DNA of 6,696 bases from Thermoplasmata archaeon (lineage in GTDB: Archaea; Thermoplasmatota; Thermoplasmata; Thermoplasmatales; Thermoplasmataceae): the NCBI GenBank assembly GCA_021835185.1, contig JAKBQO010000083.1, positions 1-6,696 on the forward strand, given 5' to 3'. Positions 1 through 6,489 of this stretch are shown here, one piece after another (the stretch's first letter is position 1; the number at the start of each line of letters is the position of its first letter). The translations under genes and the position numbers were made by a program. Below the pieces are notes generated by a model, which saw nothing but the letters and a program-made list of their open reading frames with translations, was not told the DNA's origin and did not search any database.

Positions 1-3
1 ATT

Positions 4-9
4 GGTGAT
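4..9 (+). promoter_or_regulatory. Shine-Dalgarno site of hyfC
   Basis: GGTGAT, four bases before ATG 14, matches the archaeal 16S 3' end (AUCACC). It decides the hyfC start against the in-frame TTG at 2 and GTG at 5. Confidence 0.75.
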
Positions 10-13
10 TAAA

Positions 14-955
14 ATGTTAACCTTAGTCATGGAGACGCTGTCACAGTATCTATTCGTTGTTCTATTCTCGCCACTTGTTATTGGCATATTTGAAAAGCTT
101 AAGGCAAATGTTGAATCAAGAAAAGGTCCCAGCATATTCCAGCCCTATTATGATTTATTTAAACTGCTTAAAAAGGAAACAATAATTACTGAAGATTCTT
201 CCAGGATCTTTTTGTATTCTCCATATATTGCTTTTGGCATATATTCTCTTATTGCGCTTATCATCCCGGTATTCATGACAGACCCCATAATTTTCACGGC
301 CTCCGGAGATTTCTTTGCCGGTGCCATACTTTTTTCACTTGCCGCCTTCATAAAAATTATCGGAACGCTGGATTCCGGAAGCAATTTCTCCTCCATGGGT
401 GCGTCCAGGCTCATGTCGTTCAATTTCTTCGCTGAAGGAACGTTAATAACAGTATTCTTTGCCGTTGCACTGATAAGTGGAACAAATAACCCTTACGTAA
501 CTAACCATTATTTGATAACCAATCCGCTCTCAAATCTTAGCCTTGTGCATATTTTCGCCATCTTTGCATTCTTCATGGTTTTCATGTATGAATTCGGCAA
601 AATGCCAACACAGAGCGAGGGTAACCAGGAAATGGGCATGATAGATTCCGGCATTGATTACGAATATAGTGGGAAAGCACTGGCAATAAATAAATGGTCG
701 TCCTACATAAAAACCTATCTTCTTGGTTCAGTACTGATAAATGTGTTCCTGATACCATGGGGCATGTTCAATACATTTCCACTCTTCTTTTTAAACGCTG
801 TAACCATGGCTGCCAAATGGATACTGCTAATAATAATAGTACTTGTAATTGATACTTCACTGGCTAAACTGAGGCTGTTCAGGGTTATCGATTACCTGGC
901 TGTGGCATTTACATTTTCAATACTGTTCCTGATAATGAGCGAGGTGATCGCATGA
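14..955 (+). CDS. hyfC: HyfC/HycD/NuoH-like membrane anchor subunit of a hydrogenase-4-like complex
   Basis: This integral membrane subunit of the complex I superfamily sits at the junction between peripheral and membrane arms. The protein is 313 aa from ATG 14, close to the roughly 300 aa usual for HycD/HyfC. About eight hydrophobic helices are visible, near residues 10-28, 66-92, 100-118, 137-156, 175-194, 233-258, 260-280 and 290-312. The family signature after helix 1 is clear: ESRKGPS at 34-40, then QPYYDLFKLLKKE at 43-55. Also present are MGASR (128-132), conserved E141, and DYEYSGKALA (215-224), which matches the HycD EYSG loop. ATG 14 is chosen because GGTGAT at 4-9 gives an ideally spaced ribosome binding site; TTG 2 and GTG 5 in the same frame lie in or before it. 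The bases before ATG 14 include stops in the other two frames (TGA 6-8, TAA 10-12), so an upstream operon gene could end here. Family assignment is firm; the complex's reaction is not. Confidence 0.93.
   Translation: MLTLVMETLSQYLFVVLFSPLVIGIFEKLKANVESRKGPSIFQPYYDLFKLLKKETIITEDSSRIFLYSPYIAFGIYSLIALIIPVFMTDPIIFTASGDFFAGAILFSLAAFIKIIGTLDSGSNFSSMGASRLMSFNFFAEGTLITVFFAVALISGTNNPYVTNHYLITNPLSNLSLVHIFAIFAFFMVFMYEFGKMPTQSEGNQEMGMIDSGIDYEYSGKALAINKWSSYIKTYLLGSVLINVFLIPWGMFNTFPLFFLNAVTMAAKWILLIIIVLVIDTSLAKLRLFRVIDYLAVAFTFSILFLIMSEVIA
941..948 (+). promoter_or_regulatory. Shine-Dalgarno site of hyfE
   Basis: GAGGTGAT lies inside the last codons of hyfC, three bases before ATG 952. Its eight bases match the archaeal anti-Shine-Dalgarno, and it supports reinitiation at the ATGA overlap. 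Confidence 0.75.
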
Positions 956-1593
956 AGATAATATTTACAGTAATATATCTGCTGGCTGCTCTCATAGTAA
1001 TTACAGGGTTTTACATTCAGGTTAACAAATATCTTAGGTCCATGGTAATGACACAGGCACTCCAGTCATTTATAATAGCCTTAATTGCCTTCCTTCTTGG
1101 GATAGCCTTAAGACAGTATACATTCTTCATACTGGGCGCACTGGTTATTTTGCTCAGAACCGTTCTTGTAACATATTTTCTTGCTTCTAAAATACCGAAA
1201 AACAAAAATTATCTCTATGAATCAAAGTTGCCGACCACCTATTATCTACTGGTAGACCTGGCATTTATTGTTGTATCCATATTCATTGTGTATTCAATAT
1301 CTTTTATACATATTGTATCCCGCATATTTCCAGACAGCGATATTATACTTTTTCCGCTTCTGCTTTTCTTCCAGGGGCTCTTCATTATAGCATCCAGGAA
1401 GAGGACTATAGCCCAGATACTGGGATACATAGAAGAGGAAAATTCGTTGATACTTCTTGGCACATTCATACTTCCAGTGCCCATTATAATAGAGAGCAGT
1501 GTGTTTCTTGATGTGCTTGTCCTGGTTGTGATATTTTCCATAATCAGCATTGAGAAAACAGAGCATAAGCCTGTGGAGGAGTTGAGAGGATGA
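952..1593 (+). CDS. hyfE: HyfE-like (NuoK-related) membrane subunit
   Basis: HyfE is a small antiporter-like membrane subunit that continues the proton path between HyfC and the large pump subunits. The protein is 213 aa, about the normal HyfE length and twice that of NuoK. Roughly seven hydrophobic helices can be drawn (near 4-22, 35-52, 56-78, 97-122, 128-147, 165-180, 182-200). The C-terminal half is the diagnostic part: SRKRTIAQILGYIEEENS (148-165), then IIIESSVFLDVLV (178-190). This is the HyfE pattern of a QxxGxxxxEN helix followed by a buried Glu helix. E163 and E181 correspond to the two membrane glutamates of NuoK. The short charged tail (EKTEHKPVEELRG) ends inside the next gene's start. 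ATG 952 overlaps the hyfC stop as ATGA and has GAGGTGAT at 941-948. No odd features were seen. Confidence 0.9.
   Translation: MKIIFTVIYLLAALIVITGFYIQVNKYLRSMVMTQALQSFIIALIAFLLGIALRQYTFFILGALVILLRTVLVTYFLASKIPKNKNYLYESKLPTTYYLLVDLAFIVVSIFIVYSISFIHIVSRIFPDSDIILFPLLLFFQGLFIIASRKRTIAQILGYIEEENSLILLGTFILPVPIIIESSVFLDVLVLVVIFSIISIEKTEHKPVEELRG
1575..1579 (+). promoter_or_regulatory. Shine-Dalgarno site of hyfF
   Basis: GGAGG lies ten bases before ATG 1590, within the end of hyfE. A second weaker purine run, GAGAGG, touches the start codon itself. Confidence 0.5.
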
Positions 1594-2915
1594 TTTACGA
1601 GATTCTTATATTGATAATACCATTAATAGGGCTGGCATTCTTTAAAAGAATAAAGACCGCAGGCATAATAGGGGCAATAATTGAGATGGCATTGCTCATT
1701 CCATTATACTTCAATATGTCCCCATCTGGATTTTTCTTCGTGGACCATGTAACATACGTTTTCATATTAATGGTAAGCTCTGTGTATCTCATGTCTCTTA
1801 TATATTCCATTAAATATATTCACAACATAAAAAACAAGGGAATTTCAGAAAATGTGTATTATATGCTCATGGCTTTCTTTTACGTTGCGATGGAATTTGC
1901 CCTTATGGTAAATAATTATGGCTTCATGTGGGTTGGAATAGAAACCACAACCATATCTTCTGCACTGTTGCTTATCACAGAAAAATCTGATATTTCACTG
2001 GAAGCTACATGGAGATATATTATAATTGTTTCGGCAGGGGTTACGTTCGCTTTTATCTCAGTGATATTAATCTATTATTCATTCGGTACACTTACTGTTA
2101 CCACAATAATTTCATATGGAGCAAGAGATACAATAGCAGTAAGGCTTGCTGTGGGCATAGCCCTTGTGGGATTTGGAACTAAGGTCGGAGTATTTCCTGT
2201 ACACACATGGCTTCCTGATGCACATAGTGAGGCTCCAGCACCAGTAAGTGCAATGTTTTCTGGTGTCCTTCTTCCTGTTGCACTTTATGTTTTATACCGG
2301 ATTTATGAGATATTTCCCATGAGAGAACTCTTTGTCTGGGCAGGCACCATATCAGTACTTTTTGCCGCCATATTCCTTGGGTATCAAAAAAATTACAAGA
2401 GAATGTTTGCCTATTCCACAATGGAGAATATGAATATAGCATTGATAGGATTGAGCACTTTCACAGTAACAGGGATTATAGGAGCTCTCCTGCTCTTGCT
2501 TGCCCACAGCTTTGGAAAAGCCGGTGCGTTTTATTCCTCCGGAAACATTTATCACATGTCTGGCACAAAATCCATAGACGGAGTTTCAGGGCTTATTAGA
2601 AACAGGGCAAGTGCTGCCTCCATGCTTCTTTCTTCCTTCGCGGTCACTGGAACACCTCCATTTGGAACATTCTTCGGTGAATTTCTTATACTATATTCAG
2701 TACTTTCAATTCATTTCTATGCCCAGTTTATAATCATCGTACTGTCACTATTCCTTGCATTTGTTTCTATTAATTTCAATGTATCGAAAATGATTTTCAG
2801 GGGAAAATCCGAGTATAGCCAGTCGGGAATCAATACGGCCTTGCCACTCATAGCCGCGATATTATCCATATTTATAGGAGTGGTATTTCTGGTGATGTAT
2901 CATGCAATATTATAA
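1590..2915 (+). CDS. hyfF: HyfF-like proton-translocating (antiporter-type) subunit
   Basis: HyfF is a member of the NuoL/M/N / Mrp antiporter family (Proton_antipo_M domain). At 441 aa it is a compact, NuoN-sized, almost wholly hydrophobic protein with about 13-14 helices. Key proton-path residues are in place: the TM5 glutamate E118 in VGIETT; the broken-helix lysine K198 in GTKVGVFPVHTWLPDAH (196-212), followed by SEAPAPVSAMFSG (213-225); K270 in YKRMFAYSTMEN (269-280); and K310 in AHSFGKAG (305-312). The GTPPFGTFFGEF motif (354-365) with E364 matches the GxPP...E segment of the family. The VHTWLPDAHSEAP wording is typical of HyfF/HycC-type rather than mitochondrial-type subunits. ATG 1590 overlaps the hyfE stop as ATGA; GGAGG at 1575-1579 lies ten bases upstream. 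Assignment as HyfF rather than a second HyfB rests on length and position between hyfE and hyfG. Confidence 0.92.
   Translation: MIYEILILIIPLIGLAFFKRIKTAGIIGAIIEMALLIPLYFNMSPSGFFFVDHVTYVFILMVSSVYLMSLIYSIKYIHNIKNKGISENVYYMLMAFFYVAMEFALMVNNYGFMWVGIETTTISSALLLITEKSDISLEATWRYIIIVSAGVTFAFISVILIYYSFGTLTVTTIISYGARDTIAVRLAVGIALVGFGTKVGVFPVHTWLPDAHSEAPAPVSAMFSGVLLPVALYVLYRIYEIFPMRELFVWAGTISVLFAAIFLGYQKNYKRMFAYSTMENMNIALIGLSTFTVTGIIGALLLLLAHSFGKAGAFYSSGNIYHMSGTKSIDGVSGLIRNRASAASMLLSSFAVTGTPPFGTFFGEFLILYSVLSIHFYAQFIIIVLSLFLAFVSINFNVSKMIFRGKSEYSQSGINTALPLIAAILSIFIGVVFLVMYHAIL
2891..2896 (+). promoter_or_regulatory. Shine-Dalgarno site of hyfG
   Basis: GGTGAT lies five bases before ATG 2902, inside hyfF. 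An out-of-frame ATG at 2895 overlaps the site and would not give the HyfG product. Confidence 0.7.
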
Positions 2916-4056
2916 TTTCGGAGAAAAGTCAGGACGCTATATTGGCAGAAGCCAAAAATACGACATATATGCTTCCTCAATAACTAAAATTACTGAAATC
3001 CCAGATGAATATGAGATAAAAAATTCAGGGGAGATATATTTCAATTATGGCCCCTCAGCGGGTGGGCTCAGGGAATCAGTAAACTTTAGATTACTTACAC
3101 CTGGAGAAAGCATAAGAGATGTGGTGGTAAATCCGGAATATAAACAACGTGATATCAAGATTCTTGGTGATGACGTTGCCAGTGCATTGTTAAAGGTGGA
3201 AAGGATAAATGGATTCCACGGAGCATCTAATAGCATAGCATATATTCTGGCGGTGGAGGATGCCTTAAACATAGAAAATTCAGAACTAAACGAAATGAGG
3301 ATAGTGGAGTTAGAACTGGAAAGGATAAGGTCAAATATAGATGTAATAAAGGGGCTATGTGAATCCGCTGGATTTGCAGTTCCAGAAAAACAGCTTCTTT
3401 ATCTTAGGGAGGAAGTAGCCCGTATAATATCCAGGGCATTCAGCCACAGATATTATTTCTCAGCCAATGGGATAGGATCAATAAACGGGGATTTTTCCAC
3501 CATAAAATTGAATACTGTTGAAAAGAAATTCAGGAATATCTACGATGGATTACTTTCCTCAAAGATATTTCTCGACAGGATTCAGGAAAATGGAATCGTT
3601 AAAAATGAACAGTCAACAGGCCCTGCGGCAAGGGCAGCAGGATTCAAATTTGATGCGAGAAAGGATTCTAAATCACTGGATTACGGGCACTTCATACCCA
3701 TAACTGAAACTGGAGGAGACTCATTTTCACGTTTTTTTGTGAGGGCAGAGGAAATATTTGAATCAATAAATATAATAGATTCATATAATATAAAAAATGC
3801 AGAAACTGGAAAGAAAAAGGAAGTGTCAGGTTCTGGGGAGGGAACGGCCCGCATAGAATCTCCTGCAGGTGATATTTTTTATTATGTAAATATAGAAAAT
3901 GGAAAATTAAGGGATATACAGACTGTGTCGCCAACATATCTGAATTTAAGGCTATTCAGGCAGGCACTAAAAAACAACAATATATTCACTGATTTCTTCT
4001 TTGTATGGGAAAGTTTTGGAATATGGATTTCTGAACTGGAGGTGAATTTTATATGA
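2902..4056 (+). CDS. hyfG: HyfG/HycE/NuoD-like large subunit lacking all Ni-Fe cysteine ligands
   Basis: This peripheral-arm subunit has the [NiFe]-hydrogenase large-subunit / complex I 49 kDa fold. At 384 aa it is close to NuoD and shorter than HyfG/HycE, lacking the N-terminal NuoC-like domain of those enzymes. The fold signature is good: ERINGFHGASNSIAYILAVE (100-119) replaces the hydrogenase ERICGICSxxHxxAYxLAxE; TGPAARAAGFKFDARK (239-254) matches the GxxxRASGxxxDxRK block; and RIESPAGDIFYYV (317-329) matches the E(A/S)PRGE block. In the first motif the Cys ligands are N103 and H106. At the C-terminus, SFGIWISELE (371-380) stands where DPCxxC is expected, with W375 and E378 at the Cys positions. 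Only one Cys (C153) occurs in the whole protein. The N-terminal GPQHPA/HPxxH motif is reduced to GPSAGG (50-55). The protein ends six residues after E378, so there is no peptide for a maturation protease to cleave. ATG 2902 overlaps hyfF by 14 bases behind GGTGAT (2891-2896). The reaction is unknown; H2 chemistry is very unlikely. Confidence 0.9.
   Translation: MQYYNFGEKSGRYIGRSQKYDIYASSITKITEIPDEYEIKNSGEIYFNYGPSAGGLRESVNFRLLTPGESIRDVVVNPEYKQRDIKILGDDVASALLKVERINGFHGASNSIAYILAVEDALNIENSELNEMRIVELELERIRSNIDVIKGLCESAGFAVPEKQLLYLREEVARIISRAFSHRYYFSANGIGSINGDFSTIKLNTVEKKFRNIYDGLLSSKIFLDRIQENGIVKNEQSTGPAARAAGFKFDARKDSKSLDYGHFIPITETGGDSFSRFFVRAEEIFESINIIDSYNIKNAETGKKKEVSGSGEGTARIESPAGDIFYYVNIENGKLRDIQTVSPTYLNLRLFRQALKNNNIFTDFFFVWESFGIWISELEVNFI
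4038..4045 (+). promoter_or_regulatory. Shine-Dalgarno site of hyfI
   Basis: GGAGGTGA lies seven bases before ATG 4053. It is the longest consensus match of the six genes, consistent with efficient reinitiation at the hyfG/hyfI ATGA overlap. Confidence 0.75.
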
Positions 4057-4652
4057 ACTGGTTCATCAATGGTGTTAAAAACAGAATAAAAACCCAGGGG
4101 CTTGAGGATTATGCAGTAGAACAGCCATCATTTCTCCAGGGCACAAGTAATTATGAATGTCCTACAAACGCACTGGAAAATGGCAAATGGATTATGAACA
4201 AATGCATTTTTTGCAGAGAGTGTGACCTCACTGCAACCGGAAAACAGAACATATTCACGGTTAACACTGAACTTCCGAACATGTTTAAAAAGTCCCTGTA
4301 TCTGTATCCCATAGATTCTGGCACATGTGGTGCCTGCAATGTGGAATTTACAACACTGTTTTCTCCACAATATGATACAAACAGGTTCAAAATCTTCATG
4401 TCCAACACACCCAGGCACGCAGATGCCCTTGTTGTAATGGGTGTATACACAAAGGGAATGGAAAAGGTTCTTAAAGAAGCATATGAAGCGATGCCGGCAC
4501 CAAAAGTTGTCATAGGTATAGGCGCATGTGCACTCTCTGGTGGAATAATAGGAACCAGTGCTATGGAAAAGTATGATATAGAGGTTGCGGGATGTCCTCC
4601 AACCCCCGCTTCAGTAATAAAGGCAATAATAAAAGCAAGAGGTGTGAAATGA
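4053..4652 (+). CDS. hyfI: HyfI/HycG/NuoB-like small subunit with an N-terminal half-ferredoxin
   Basis: HyfI is the electron-transfer subunit paired with HyfG in the peripheral arm. The protein is 199 aa. Residues about 84-199 are the NuoB/HycG fold, with all four ligands of the proximal (N2-type) [4Fe-4S] cluster: C92 and C95 in GTCGACNVEF, C159 in GACALSGG and C181 in GCPPTP. The C-x-x-C spacing is hydrogenase-like, not the adjacent CC of complex I. TPRHADALVVMG (119-130) and GIGACA (155-160) are further family landmarks. Residues 36-57 hold ECPTNAL and then C51-x-x-C54-x-x-C57. This is the ligand set of one ferredoxin cluster (CP of motif one plus CxxCxxC of motif two), so a second [4Fe-4S] cluster is expected. 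No separate HyfH/NuoI ferredoxin gene is present. ATG 4053 overlaps the hyfG stop as ATGA, with GGAGGTGA at 4038-4045. The fold assignment is firm; the electron donor is unknown. Confidence 0.92.
   Translation: MNWFINGVKNRIKTQGLEDYAVEQPSFLQGTSNYECPTNALENGKWIMNKCIFCRECDLTATGKQNIFTVNTELPNMFKKSLYLYPIDSGTCGACNVEFTTLFSPQYDTNRFKIFMSNTPRHADALVVMGVYTKGMEKVLKEAYEAMPAPKVVIGIGACALSGGIIGTSAMEKYDIEVAGCPPTPASVIKAIIKARGVK
4639..4644 (+). promoter_or_regulatory. Shine-Dalgarno site of hyfB
   Basis: GAGGTG lies four bases before ATG 4649, within the final codons of hyfI. It decides the start against the upstream in-frame ATG at 4592, which would add 19 hydrophilic residues in front of the first membrane helix. 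Confidence 0.7.
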
Positions 4653-6394
4653 TACTTTACTACCTTCCATTGATTCTGGTGTTTCTCTCAACGTTGATTT
4701 CCATCAAGTACAGAACAGTTGGGTATATACTCACTGCAATTGCCTCTGCAATATTCTCTATTTTCACATTCAGGATATATGATTATATAACGTATTTCTA
4801 TCTCATTGCCGCAATAGTATGGATAATTACTTCCATATATTCAATATCATATTCCAGGAAATACGGTAAATGGCTGGCGCCTTTATTTATTCTTACCATA
4901 GCAGGGATGATGCTTATACTTTATTCTACAAATTTCCTCCTGTTTATAACAGGCTGGGAAATAATGTCCATACCTGCATATGTAACGGTTGCGGTAAACC
5001 GGAAAAATGATATTGAAGCTTATGTTTTCATGTTTTTCTCTGAAATAAGCACCATACTGATAATCACTGCTGCCGTCATTTCCTATTTTTATACCGGGAC
5101 TTTCAATTTTTCAAGGCTTACAAACGATACTGTACTGCTTATATTTGCAATAGGTGCCATGTCAAAAATGGGTTTAACACCCTTCATGATAAGCGAATGG
5201 CTCCCAATAGCACATGGCAGTGCACCGGCAAACTCTTCGGCTATATTCAGCGCAACCATGACATTGATGGGCGTGTATGGGATTGTCAAAATTGCATTGC
5301 TTTCAGTTGTGTCAGTAGATATCGGCATTATATTCATAGTAATAGGAGTAGTATCGGTTTTATTTGGGGCTTTATATGCTTACATATCTGAGAATATGAA
5401 ATCACTTGGAGGTTTCAGCACTATAGAGAACAATGGTGCCATAATGGCTACAATAGGGCTCTTTGTGGCCGTGGATAACAGTGTTTTCAGGGAGTTTATT
5501 CTTATATCAATAGCAATATTTGCCATGGCCCATTCAATAGCTAAAACTGGTTTGTTTATCACGGTTGGGCATACAGGTGTGGAATATTTCAGTGCAGTCA
5601 ATGGTGGAAAGAGCACAATAAATCAAATAGGCAAATTTTTTGCACTTTCTTCCCTGTCTGGATTATTTCCTTCTCTTGGAGGCCTTGGAACCTGGATGGT
5701 ACTTGAATCATTTTTTATGGGTGCATATTTATACGGACCACTGGGAATAACATCCATCATAGCCGGATCACTTATAGCTATGGGTGAAGGCTTTGCAACT
5801 GCTGCCATGCTGAAAGTATTTTACTTTACCGATAACCATCATAAATCCGTGGGAAAGAATCTGGAAAATTATACTATTCTGGCTACAGGTTTGATTTTAA
5901 TCATTCTTTTTGCCATATCGTCCCTTATTATAGGGAAAGAATACATATCCGGAATACCCGCTGTACTAGTGTTCAATGGATTAATGATAGAATCACGGCT
6001 CGGTCCTGCAGATTTCGGGCTTATAACACCGCTTTATATCTTTGTTTTTCTAATACTGTTTAGCCTGCTTGTATACTTTGTATTCGGAAAACCTAATGTA
6101 AGAGTTGCAAAAAGATGGAATGGGGGGGTTGAGCATGAAGAATATTATAATTCATTTAACTATTCAAACAATATAAGGTTGATGCTTAAAAGGATACTGA
6201 GAACATCATATACTAACCAAAACCAGTTAGAAACAGTGGATATTTTCTGGCTTGTAATGATAGACATAGCAAAGGGATATAGAAAATTTTCAAGGTATGT
6301 AGCATACAAAATTATGAACAGTTCCATATCATATTACATCATCTATATGATTACTGCATTTATTCTTGTGATTATAATCGTTTCTATAACATAA
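4649..6394 (+). CDS. hyfB: HyfB/NuoL-like proton-translocating (antiporter-type) subunit
   Basis: HyfB is the second antiporter-family subunit and probably the distal pump of the membrane arm. The protein is 581 aa with about 14 core helices plus a C-terminal extension. Functional residues are present: E104 in TGWEIMS (101-107); K173 in SKMGLTPFM (172-180), followed by SEWLPIAHGSAP (182-193); K251 in ENMKSLGGFSTIEN (248-261); and K299 in AHSIAKTGLF (294-303). E353 follows the PSLGGLGTWMVLE segment (341-353). The hydrophilic stretch after about residue 480 contains RWNGGVE (489-495), matching the WxCG block of HyfB but without its Cys. It then runs through an amphipathic region to a last membrane helix (about 562-580), as expected for the lateral helix of HyfB/NuoL. 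ATG 4649 is chosen: it overlaps the hyfI stop as ATGA, has GAGGTG at 4639-4644, and starts straight into a hydrophobic helix. A 19-codon in-frame extension back to 4592 would be hydrophilic and lies wholly within hyfI. HyfB is commonly first in such operons; here it is last. Confidence 0.9.
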   Translation: MILYYLPLILVFLSTLISIKYRTVGYILTAIASAIFSIFTFRIYDYITYFYLIAAIVWIITSIYSISYSRKYGKWLAPLFILTIAGMMLILYSTNFLLFITGWEIMSIPAYVTVAVNRKNDIEAYVFMFFSEISTILIITAAVISYFYTGTFNFSRLTNDTVLLIFAIGAMSKMGLTPFMISEWLPIAHGSAPANSSAIFSATMTLMGVYGIVKIALLSVVSVDIGIIFIVIGVVSVLFGALYAYISENMKSLGGFSTIENNGAIMATIGLFVAVDNSVFREFILISIAIFAMAHSIAKTGLFITVGHTGVEYFSAVNGGKSTINQIGKFFALSSLSGLFPSLGGLGTWMVLESFFMGAYLYGPLGITSIIAGSLIAMGEGFATAAMLKVFYFTDNHHKSVGKNLENYTILATGLILIILFAISSLIIGKEYISGIPAVLVFNGLMIESRLGPADFGLITPLYIFVFLILFSLLVYFVFGKPNVRVAKRWNGGVEHEEYYNSFNYSNNIRLMLKRILRTSYTNQNQLETVDIFWLVMIDIAKGYRKFSRYVAYKIMNSSISYYIIYMITAFILVIIIVSIT

Positions 6395-6396
6395 AA

Positions 6397-6489
6397 TGTT
6401 TGTAAACAGGGAAAGACGTATCCAAGTTGCACGTAGACAGGAATGCGTCCAAATGGAGCACTGATACCCCTAAAGAGGCCACGCTGTAA
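6397..6489 (+). pseudogene. Possible decayed tnpB zinc-ribbon fragment
   Basis: Read in one frame, these bases give C-L-stop-T-G-K-D-V-S-K-L, then HVDRNAS, then a short tail ending TPKEATL and TAA at 6487-6489. TnpB/IS1341 proteins end in a zinc ribbon of the form CxxCGx(n)CxxCGxxxDRDxNAS. The remnant would keep the first Cys, the GK, and a DRNAS, having lost the second Cys and the middle of the ribbon. The match is short and rests on pattern memory, so it may be chance. It is supported by the IS605-type right-end hairpin about 150 bases downstream on the same strand and by the higher G+C of this stretch (47 of 90 bases at 6411-6500). It is certainly not a functional gene. Confidence 0.35.
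6415..6449 (+). repeat. Inverted repeat able to form an RNA stem
   Basis: GACGTATCC (6415-6423) can pair with GGAATGCGTC (6440-6449): nine base pairs, including one G-U, with A6442 bulged and a 16-base loop. In this mostly A+T-rich genome such a G+C-rich stem stands out. It could belong to a structured non-coding RNA or an omega-RNA-like transcript, or be an accident of a decayed coding sequence. Confidence 0.4.

Noticed and set aside
1..12. Possible end of an upstream gene (ATT GGT GAT TAA)
   Set aside because: Four codons cannot support a gene call, and the other upstream frame also stops here (TGA 6-8). It is noted in the hyfC entry only.
2179..2442. Minus-strand open frames inside hyfF (also 2352-2555 and 1595-1810)
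   Set aside because: They are shadows of a strongly supported gene: the hyfF product has motifs throughout, while these have no ribosome binding site or recognisable domain.
3202..3219. Sequencing or assembly error as the cause of the missing HyfG cysteines
   Set aside because: Both sites, at opposite ends of the gene, are changed with the frame intact. Each Cys codon differs from the observed Asn, His, Trp or Glu codon in a way that would need several independent errors.
4128..4513. Minus-strand frames of 96 and 120 codons opposite hyfI
   Set aside because: hyfI carries eight motif Cys residues in sensible order; the antisense frames are by-products of its codons.
4592..4648. A 19-codon N-terminal extension of HyfB from ATG 4592
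   Set aside because: It is hydrophilic, lies entirely within hyfI, precedes a membrane helix, and lacks the GAGGTG site and ATGA overlap that mark ATG 4649.
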